In this document: in pieces, positions 1-6,855 of the stretch
Layout of the letters: each line of letters opens with the position of its first letter
Numbering within the stretch: position 1 is the first letter of the stretch
NCBI GenBank assembly: GCA_020860805.1
Contig: JAJBTP010000282.1
Location: 1-6,855, forward strand
Source: Tannerellaceae bacterium
Lineage (GTDB): Bacteria > Bacteroidota > Bacteroidia > Bacteroidales > Tannerellaceae
Length of the DNA stretch: 6,855 nucleotides
Direction of reading: 5' to 3'
Translations under genes and position numbers: made by a program
Notes under the pieces: model-generated
What the model saw: only the letters and a program-made list of their open reading frames with translations
Database searches by the model: none
Told to the model about the DNA's origin: nothing

Positions 1-474
1 GGCACTATCAGTATTGCTTCTTATACAGCATCCTTTTATAATACATTAAATAGTATTGAATTTCCCGCATTGGTCAGAGTAGAAGGTAATCTGGATATAC
101 AAACTTCGCATATTACTCATATTAACGGGTTTAAATCTCTTGAATATGTAGGAGGCCGGTTATATCTTTTTTGGCTTCCTAAAGTAGAAAATATACAATT
201 TCCAGTTTTGAAGGAAGTTGGTGTGCTTACTTTACAACATGCCACCAGTACTGCTAATCAGAACGCAGTTCTTACTAATCTGGATGGATTCAGTACGCTC
301 GAGCGAGTTTCTTCTGTAACTATCCGTTACCATAGAGCACTGGAGTCTTTTGAAGGCCTGGCACAGGCATACCACTTGTCGTTGCCGGAGTGGGATGTCA
401 GAAACAATCGTTTATATAATCCTACATCAGCAGATATGGATGCCGGTGAGTATGTATATGTTCAGGGAGAATAA
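1..474 (+). CDS. Leucine-rich-repeat surface protein, C-terminal part (5' end outside window)
   Basis: The reading frame is open from the first base to TAA at 472-474, giving the last 157 residues; the start lies upstream. The visible part is a run of repeats of roughly 22-30 residues. Each has a Phe-Pro-x-Leu turn (FPAL at 61, FPVL at 199) followed by a short strand such as VEGNLDI or VGVLTL, the pattern of Recep_L/ECM33-like leucine-rich repeats common in Bacteroidales surface proteins. The C-terminal cap (ALESFEGLA, then a Trp and an NPT tripeptide) matches the end of the LRR protein at 2235-3790, so the two are paralogues. No lesion is seen in this part. It is followed after 18 bases by the PKD protein. 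The role is inferred to be a cell-surface binding scaffold; no ligand can be read from the sequence. The cut-off N-terminus probably carried a lipoprotein signal, as in the paralogue. Confidence 0.8.
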   Translation, partial: GTISIASYTASFYNTLNSIEFPALVRVEGNLDIQTSHITHINGFKSLEYVGGRLYLFWLPKVENIQFPVLKEVGVLTLQHATSTANQNAVLTNLDGFSTLERVSSVTIRYHRALESFEGLAQAYHLSLPEWDVRNNRLYNPTSADMDAGEYVYVQGE

Positions 475-492
475 AAATGTACAGATTAAGGT

Positions 493-2213
493 ATGGTGAA
501 ATATAATATTCTTAAATATAGTACTTTTCTTTTCTTCTTTTTTTGTATGTACTAATTGTACAAAAGATGAAGAATATACACTCGAAGGAAAGAAAGAACC
601 TGTTCTGTTGTTTGATGAATCAACCGGTATTTGTATGGTAAAAGCAGGGAATGCTGTTACTATCACACCTACTGTAACCGATGCGATAGACCCGGTTTAT
701 ACCTGGAAGCATGAAGGTGAAATAGTATCTACCGAATTGATATATACTTATCAATCCAGACAGGATAGAACTGGTAGTTTTATTCATCATTTCCGGGTAG
801 ATGCTTCTAATGGTTCTGTGCAGGATTCAGTCCGGATTGATGTTGTAGAAAAAACGCCTCCTGTCATCTCTTTTCCTGTGCCGGAAGAGGGGATTATCAT
901 AATAAGTGGAGAACGTTATCTGGTAGAACCAAATGTCAAATTTGCTGAAGGGGCTACGTATGAATGGGTGCAGAATAAAGAAGTGGTCGGTACAGAAGAG
1001 AATTATTGGTTTGAACGTGTGGATGTGGGATTTCATACTCTTATTCTTACAGTTACCAATGAAGATGGAAAAACAAGTGAAACTCTTCAACTGGAGGTAA
1101 TCGAACATCCCGGACTTACTGTTTCTTTTGAACAGGAAGTATATACAGTGCCTATCGGACGTTCTTTATTACTGACTCCGCTTATTACATACAGTACGGG
1201 AGATACTTCGTTTGAATGGTTGGTGGAAGATTTGAATCAACTATTGGGTGCAGAGAGTGAATTCCTGTTTACTCCTGCTGAGGAAGGCCACTACCGGATT
1301 ACCGTGAAAGCAACAGAAGGTAAAGATATAACTGAAGCCTCTGTAATTGTTCATTGTACTGCTGCCGAAGGAACATACCGCCGGCCTGTGAAAAGCAATA
1401 GTTCACAGTATAGCACCGTTGTCTATGAATTCCTTCCGGCTCCAGGCCAGTTTGTTAACGAGGCATTTACCGGAACAACAATGGAAGAGGTTTGTCCTAA
1501 AGTACAAGCCCGGCTGGATAAAATGGGATATGTCTCTTTAGGTGCATTCGGAGGGTATATTATTGTCGGATTCGACCATAGTATAGCAAATGTAGAAGGT
1601 GAATATGATTTTGCTGTTTATGGGAATGCTTTTTCAGGAAGTTCGGAACCCGGAATTGTATGGGTAATGCAGGATGAAAACGGCAATGGACTTCCGGATG
1701 ATACCTGGTATGAGTTGAAAGGCAGTGAAACAGATAAACCGAAAACTATCCGGAATTATGCTGTTACCTATTACAAACCGGCCGGTATTCAAATGTCGGT
1801 ACAATGGAGGGATAACCAGGGCCAAAGTGGAAAGGTTAACTATTTCGGTTCATTCCATCCGGCGCCTTATTATTACCCAAACTGGGTGTCTACGCAAAGT
1901 TATACACTCAGGGGGGACACGTCTGGAATCTAAAACCTATATGGATGCCATAACCAATACCTGGATTAATCCTGCTTATGGATGGGGATATGCGGACAAT
2001 CTGGGAACAGATGCCGGGAATAAAACCAATGAGGAAGCAGGCGGAAATCCGAACTTTTTCAGGATTGAAAATGCAATACATGCGAATGGCGAGCCGGTTA
2101 ATTTACAATATATTGATTTTATAAAGGTGCAGACTGCTATTCAGGCAAATGCAGGAATTTTAGGTGAAGTCTTTACGGAGGTATTAGGATTTGAAGATTT
2201 AAATATACAATAA
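493..2213 (+). pseudogene. PKD/Ig-like domain surface lipoprotein, two frameshifts
   Basis: The best start is ATG 493, because it opens a signal peptide (MVKYNILKYSTFLFFFF) ending at Cys22 followed by TKDEE. This is a lipoprotein with an acidic, surface-export-like tail; the lipobox (CTNC) is imperfect. Reading needs one T removed from the T7 run at 538-544 and one G removed from the G6 run at 1911-1916; the repaired protein has about 572 residues. Residues about 40-118, 122-206 and 207-290 look like three PKD/Ig-like beta-sandwiches, with YTW and YEW core Trp motifs and strands such as HTLILTVTN. Residues about 296-572 form a separate domain with an Asp/Asn-rich loop, DENGNGLPDDTWYE (394-407), resembling a calcium-binding turn, and a Gly/Trp/Asn-rich end (INPAYGWGYADN). 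Bacteroidales proteins of this architecture often sit beside BtuB-type receptors, so a role in ligand capture at the surface is inferred. As written, the longest open segment is 608-1933. Confidence 0.75.
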
Positions 2214-2234
2214 TAAATAAGTACAAACAGATAT

Positions 2235-3790
2235 ATGAAACGAGTAACAACGAAATATATGTTTTTGCTGTTCATCCTTTTAACAGGATTAATAGCGTGT
2301 AGTGATGATGAAAAGGAGGAAACACTGGTATTTAAAGGATCGGATGCTTTTATAACTTCTTTCCGGTTAGAAAAAATGATATCTTTTATGAAGGAGTTAT
2401 TAAAGGGACTGAGATTATTACAATAACTTTGCCGGCAGATCTCTCTCTCATATCCGGTGTAACACCTTCCATCACTTATAGCGAAAATGCGTCTATCTCC
2501 CCTGACCCTTCTTCGGTTTCCAACTGGGAGGAGAGTGAACAGTTTACAGTCAGGGCTTATGACGGAACCACAACTGTCTATACTTATTCAGTAGAAAGAG
2601 AAACCAACACGTATGAAGGTTCTCTCCATTTTACTACACAACAAGAGGTTGATGCATTCGTAGCACAACAGATTCATGTGATTGAAGGAAGTCTGATTAT
2701 TGGTAAAGAAAATAGGGAGGAAGATGAAGAGGGTATAACAGATATCGCTGGCCTCGCTACTTTGAAACAGATAACGTATGACCTGGTTATTAATCCAGGT
2801 TACACCGGTAACACTTTGGATGTATTTGAAAATCTCCGGCATGCCGGAAGTATTACGGTAAAGGATTTGCCTCATGTATCTACTATTGAAGCCAGTAATC
2901 TGCAAACTATCCGGTATGCATTATCTCTTGCCGGAGATAAAGTGGAAACCCTAAATTTCCCAAATTTGGAATCTATTGGTGGAGGTCTTTATTTGTATTT
3001 GCCGGAAATGACGTCTGCCGGTTTTAATTATCTGAGAAGTATAGGAAGTGACTTATACCTGCCGGGAGCAACAGAACACTCGCTCCAAACGATATCTTTC
3101 CCTTTACTCGAAACCGTTCAGGGTTCTGTTACACTTAAAAGTTATCCGGCTTTAAACGCTGTACAGTTTCCTGCACTTACTTTTGCCGGAGCTTTGATAA
3201 TTGATGAGTTACCTGTTCTGTGTGAACTTAATTTCCCGGTTTTAAAAGAAATTAAGGGAACACTTGATTATAATTCCTGTGTTTTGTTGGAAAAGCTGAC
3301 TTTTCCACAACTGGAACGTTGTAATGGTAATTTTAATTTTCGACCGGCTACTAATCCTATGCTTGAAACGCTTGACTTCTCTTCTTTAAAAATAGTAGGC
3401 GGTCTTATGACAATATATCCGGCTTATTATCCATCTCTGAAAAAGCTTGTATTTCCGTTATTGGAAGAAACCGGAAATCATCTTTCAATAGCTATTGGAG
3501 CTCATACCGCTTATTCGGCGTTAGAGTCGATAGCGATGCCGAAGCTAACAACCATTCATGGTAATTTGAGTATTACAGCAGATTATGCACCCAGCCAGAT
3601 GTTGACTAAATTAGATTTCCCATCATTACTATATGTGCAGAATATTAATATTACCTATCTCCAGGCTCTAACTTCCTTTGACTCGTTTGCTAAATTGATA
3701 CGGGAAGGGGAACTTTCTTCCTGGAGTATAACCAATTGTGGAGTGAATCCTACTTACGAAGAGATGGTGGAGTTATATGGTAAAGAATAA
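2235..3790 (+). pseudogene. Ig-like plus leucine-rich-repeat surface lipoprotein, one frameshift
   Basis: ATG 2235 lies 21 bases after the PKD gene and starts a clear lipoprotein signal: KR, hydrophobic core MFLLFILLTGL, lipobox LIAC with Cys22, then SDDEKEE, an acidic tail typical of surface-exposed Bacteroidetes lipoproteins. One A is missing from the run at 2371-2376. With A7 the frames join as FRLEKNDIFYEG and the protein has about 518 residues. Residues about 30-123 resemble a DUF5018-type bacterial Ig-like module (strands FITSFRL, ITITLP, FTVRAYDGTTTVYTYSV). From about residue 130, after FTTQQEVDAF and VIEGSLIIG, the protein is a Recep_L/ECM33-like LRR solenoid. The C-terminal cap resembles that of the LRR protein at 1-474. 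The segment 2429-3790 is intact. The function is probably surface binding or scaffolding for the downstream receptor; the ligand is unknown. Confidence 0.78.
2957..3690 (+). repeat. Phased leucine-rich repeats, 22-28 residue period
   Basis: Phe-Pro-x-Leu (or variant) repeat starts fall at 2957, 3023 (degenerate, FNYL), 3098, 3167, 3233, 3302, 3377 (FSSL), 3452, 3536 (MPKL) and 3617. The spacings are 22, 25, 23, 22, 23, 25, 25, 28 and 27 codons. Each unit continues with a Gly/Asn-x-Leu/Ile strand such as VQGSVTL, FAGALII, IKGTLDY or IHGNLSI. The repetition is at protein level; the DNA of the units has diverged. This phasing is what one expects of a continuous beta-solenoid. Confidence 0.8.
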
Positions 3791-3798
3791 ATGAAGCA

Positions 3799-5832
3799 AT
3801 GAACCCGGTGAAAAACATACTTTGTCTCTGCTGTTGTCTGACGAACATCCTGCCACTTGCTGCACAGGACTTCCCTGTACAACAAGAGCGTGAACTGGCA
3901 GATGTGGTGGTGACGGCAGAACGGTTGTTGTCCAACATCGGGATTCAACAGACCATACTGGATTCAACAACCCTGCGTCAGACCGTTTCGCTGAGTCTGG
4001 CAGATGTACTGACGCAGAATAGTACGATTTTTATTAAGTCTTACGGAAGGGGGGCCCTGTCGACAGCTTCTTTCCGGGGTACAGCCCCTTCACATACGCA
4101 GGTTACCTGGAACGGTATGAAGATTGATTCACCTATGTTAGGGCAGGTAGATTTTTCGCTGATACCCTCTTTCTTTGTGGATAAAGCCAATTTATATCAT
4201 GGCGCCAGTTCAACCGGTATTACCGGGGGTGGACTGGGTGGAGCTATTGCACTGGGCACCCGTGCATCAGGTGAAAAAGGATTGGGTATGCAATACATTC
4301 AGGGTGTAGGTAGTTACCATACGTTTGATGAGTTTTTCAGGCTACAATATGGTACAGGCCGGTGAGAGAGTAGTACACGGGTACTTTATTCTTCTTCACG
4401 GAATGATTTTGGTTATACCAATTATAATAAAAAAAGATTACCAGCAAAATTCCTATCCCAAAGAACATAACAAAAACGGAGCATTTAATGACCTGCATCT
4501 GATGCAGGAAGTCTATTATACGGGAGGCCGGGGTATAAAAGCCTCTCTTTATGCCTGGTATATGCATTCCGACCGGGGCATTCCTATGCTGAATGTAGAT
4601 TATAAGGAAGAGAGTAAAAGCCGGAATACACAAGTGGAATCTACTCTGCGGGTGGGAGGAGACTGGAATAAAATACGAGGTAGTCTCAAATATGGATTTA
4701 AAGCCGGTTATACTTATACTGATTTAAATTATACCTATCTGGCTGATGTAGGAACGGAAGAGTTGTCCGAAATGGTAAACTCACAAAGCTATGTACATTC
4801 TTTCATGGCACAGGCAGAAGGGGAGTATAGCTGGTGGAATAAATGGATGCTTACCGGACGGCTGACCGGTTATCAACATGCAGTAGAAAGTGTAGACCGT
4901 TCCATTATCACAACTGCAGGCAATACAGCCACTGTGGGATATGATAAAGCCCGGACAGAATTAGCAGGATTACTCTCCCTGCGTTATACACCGGTGGAGT
5001 GCCTGGGAATAGCCGTCAATCTGCGGGAAGAATATTTTGGAGAATGTACCCCGTTAATTCCTGCTGCCTTTGTGGATTATCTGGTAATCCGCCGGAGCAA
5101 TGTATTAGTAAAAGCCTCCATTGTCCGCAACTACCGGTATCCTACATTGAATGACCTTTATTTATGCCGGGAGGTAATGATTCCCTGCGCACAGAGAAAG
5201 GATATACATATGATGGAGGAGTAGAATTTACCGTTAGACGGAAACAATTAAACTTCAAAGGAGAAGTAACGGCCTACGACTCATATATCCGTGACTGGAT
5301 TGTGTGGTTACCTACCTTTAAAGGATTTTGGTCGCCGGTGAATGTAAAGAAAGTGCATAGTTATGGGATAGAGATAAAGGCAAGTGCCCGGATAGAACCG
5401 GCTAAACACTGGTGGCTGACGGCAGATGCTAATTATGTCTGGACACGCTCCATTAATCAGGGCGACCCTGCCAGTTGGGGCGATGAATCCATCGGCAAAC
5501 AGTTAGTATACATTCCAGAACATGCTTCTGTTATTACTACCCATCTGGGATGGAAACAATGGCAACTCACCTACAAGTGGAATTATTACAGTGAACGATA
5601 TACTACCTCCAGCAATGAAACCCAGACCAAACGGGGAGTTATCACACCTTATTATATGAATGATATAGCATTGGAAAAGGTCTGGAAAACACGTTGGTCT
5701 ACTTTTTCGTGTAAAGTATCGGTAAACAACTTATTCAATGAAGAATATGAATCGGTGCTTTCCCGTCCTATGGCAGGACGTAATTATAATCTTTATATAG
5801 GCATTATACCTAACCTAAAAAATAGGTTTTAA
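3799..5832 (+). pseudogene. BtuB-like TonB-dependent outer-membrane receptor, one stop and two frameshifts
   Basis: ATG 3799 begins 8 bases after the LRR gene and opens a Cys-rich signal peptide with likely cleavage at LPLAA|Q (after residue 22). A BtuB-type TonB box (ADVVVTAER, residues 34-42) follows directly. There is no carboxypeptidase-like extension, so this is not a SusC-type receptor. The plug spans about residues 45-155, with SLADVL, SFRGT, VTWNGMKID, a Ser/Thr-Gly stretch and GGGLGGAIALGT. The rest is a beta-barrel with RNYRYPTLNDLY and LFNEEYE signatures, ending in Phe as outer-membrane barrels do. Lesions: TGA 4363-4365 at codon 189, where Trp fits (GTGR-W-ESSTRVLYSSS); one extra A in A7 at 4429-4435; one missing T at 5161-5163 (NDLYFMPGGND when repaired). 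Repaired length is about 677 residues, normal for the family. The inferred role is TonB-driven import of a corrinoid; another small ligand is possible. As written it would give a plug-only fragment. Confidence 0.85.
5812..5828 (+). terminator. Short A/T-rich hairpin at the end of the receptor gene
   Basis: AACCTA (5812-5817) and TAGGTT (5823-5828) form a perfect 6-base inverted repeat around an A5 loop, followed by only a short T run (to 5830) that merges with the TAA stop. The stem is short and mostly coding, so it is at best a weak terminator or an mRNA processing/attenuation hairpin between the receptor and the DUF4465 gene. It may be chance. Confidence 0.22.
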
Positions 5833-5863
5833 ATAAATTATTCACTTTAAAAAAGAAAAAACA

Positions 5864-6847
5864 ATGAAAATGAACAAGTATTTTCTGTATGTAGTCTTAA
5901 CAGCTTTGACTGCATGTTTTACAATTTCCTGTAGTAGTGACGACGTACTTGCCGGAACGGGAGTAGGTGATGGAGATAGTAAGGGAGCCGGTACTATTAC
6001 AACCCGCACAGATACTTACTATCTCGATCCGGATGTATTAGCTCTTTTTTAGATGGTAACGGACTGACTGTGGTTCCGGATACTACTTTAGTCAATCCGG
6101 CAGGAGAATACTGGAAGGATACACAGAATTATGGTAACTCCAAAGATTTGACAGTAAGCGACTTTGTTTTTTCTCATGTAGCAGATTATGATTCACAATG
6201 GGGTTCCCCGTTCTGAAATGGTTTTACTGTTTCAACAGTAAATGACAGTCAATGTTATACGAATTATGAAGCTCCCTATTCTTCTCTTTGGATTAATCAT
6301 CAATGGGGTTGTATGGACGCTGATAATGACCCTAATGATCCTTATGAAACTCCATTCCTGGGTAGCCTATTGGAATTCTACAGAGACCTTGGGAAATGCA
6401 TTTGATGAGTCTGAATACAGTTTGTGGGTGAAATTGGAGAATGAAGCCCTCTTTACTCCGGAATCATTTCAGGTTTGTTTCCATCCCTGGTCTTATTATA
6501 GTGTTGAAGAAGGGGATGGATTTGCTACAGCATTTGATAAAAGTAAAAATACAGATTATTTCAGATTGCATATGTATGGAGTTAAAGAAGATGGTACTTT
6601 TATAAGTACTCCTGTGACTTATCCGTTTGCTGATTATACATTGACACCGAAAGTATTTCCTGAAACAGGATGGGTAACTATAAAAAGTTTCCCGGGGCTG
6701 GAAAATATTAAATATTTAGTATTTCAGATGGATACATCGGATAAAAGTGAATATGGCGGGATTGAATATTTAAATACAGCCACATAATTCTGTTTAAGAG
6801 AACTTAAAGCTACCGTTACTGTAAATGTAGCTAAAGAGGAAGAGTAA
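5864..6847 (+). pseudogene. DUF4465-like surface lipoprotein, two frameshifts and two stops
   Basis: ATG 5864 follows the receptor by 31 bases and an A-rich leader (AAAAAAGAAAAAACA), typical of Bacteroidetes starts. The signal peptide ends in TISC (Cys23), followed by SSDD, so a surface lipoprotein is likely. Repair requires one T added to the T6 run at 6045-6050, Trp for TGA 6214-6216 (SPF-W-NGFTVS), one G removed from 6360-6362 (ETPFLVAYWNS), and Tyr for TAA 6785-6787 (NTAT-Y-FCLREL). Translation then continues to TAA 6845-6847, about 327 residues. The body matches the DUF4465 pattern as I know it: an early FWNGF motif, a central block DYFRLHMYGVKEDG, the strand YPFADYTL, then GWVTIKSFPGLENIKYLVFQ and a C-terminal YFC segment. 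DUF4465 proteins are often encoded beside BtuB-type receptors in gut Bacteroidetes, so a corrinoid-related surface role is inferred. The largest open segment as written is 6242-6787, whose first 40 codons are out of frame with the real protein. Confidence 0.75.
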
Positions 6848-6855
6848 GAATAAAG

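Noticed and set aside
477..506. Alternative ATG at 477 for the PKD protein
   Set aside because: It ends after nine codons, whereas ATG 493 leads directly into a hydrophobic signal peptide and Cys.
427..666. Minus-strand reading frame across the LRR/PKD junction
   Set aside because: It overlaps two real + strand genes, has no recognisable domain, and low-complexity composition. The other minus-strand frames (827-1108, 1634-1825, 2588-2905, 3750-3970, 4337-4633) are shadows for the same reason.
3791..3802. ATG AAG CAA TGA just before the receptor start
   Set aside because: It encodes only three residues and its stop overlaps the ATG at 3799, which opens a proper signal peptide. No evidence of a real leader peptide.
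4429..4435. A7 run as a programmed frameshift or transcriptional slippage site
   Set aside because: Restoring the frame needs a +1 shift or loss of one A, not the usual -1 slip. The run is shorter than typical slippage tracts, and the same gene has an unrelated stop and a second frameshift.
4928..4934. GCCACTG, a core string of cobalamin riboswitches
   Set aside because: It lies inside the receptor coding region in a well-conserved barrel stretch, with no surrounding riboswitch helices and no downstream start codon. A 7-base match is expected by chance.
3799..5832. SusC-type polysaccharide receptor
   Set aside because: There is no N-terminal carboxypeptidase-like domain, the length (about 677 residues) is far below SusC size, and no SusD-like gene follows.
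538..6050. Homopolymer phase variation of surface genes
   Set aside because: Runs of only 3-7 bases are poor switch tracts. Two genes carry two frameshifts each and a third combines two with a stop, so no single slip could turn them on.
1..6855. CRISPR array, tRNA/rRNA genes, insertion sequence or phage genes
   Set aside because: No spaced direct repeats, cloverleaf-like segments, transposase motifs or terminal inverted repeats were seen; the window is almost fully coding for surface proteins.

Overview
The window looks like a stretch of a Bacteroidales (Bacteroides or Parabacteroides type) chromosome. The evidence is moderate-to-low GC, A-rich start regions without a clear Shine-Dalgarno sequence, TAA at every natural gene end, lipoproteins with Asp/Glu-rich residues just after the acylated Cys, and protein families typical of that order. 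All genes lie on the + strand and are packed with gaps of 8 to 31 bases, so they most likely form one operon.

Layout: (1) 1-474, the C-terminal end of a leucine-rich-repeat surface protein whose start lies outside the window. (2) 493-2213, a PKD/Ig-like surface lipoprotein with a large C-terminal domain. (3) 2235-3790, a second leucine-rich-repeat lipoprotein with an Ig-like N-terminal domain. (4) 3799-5832, a BtuB-like TonB-dependent outer-membrane receptor. (5) 5864-6847, a DUF4465-like surface lipoprotein. This set (BtuB-type receptor, PKD protein, LRR proteins, DUF4465 protein) resembles the accessory gene clusters of corrinoid (vitamin B12) uptake in gut Bacteroidetes. A plausible model is that the surface lipoproteins capture ligand and pass it to the receptor, which imports it with TonB energy. 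The ligand is inferred, not shown. No cobalamin riboswitch or promoter is visible, and the operon probably starts upstream of the window.

The most striking feature is that four of the five genes are broken as written, while the reading-frame content on either side of each break is well preserved. I count seven single-base indels (near 538-544, 1911-1916, 2371-2376, 4429-4435, 5161-5163, 6045-6050 and 6360-6362), all in homopolymer runs. There are also three in-frame stops (TGA at 4363-4365, TGA at 6214-6216, TAA at 6785-6787). Both TGAs sit where Trp is expected. Repairing each site gives full-length proteins of about 572, 518, 677 and 327 residues. Uncorrected sequencing error is the simplest explanation. 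Very recent decay of the whole locus is the main biological alternative. I did not find a clearly novel system; the less-characterised parts are the C-terminal domain of the PKD protein and the two LRR lipoproteins.
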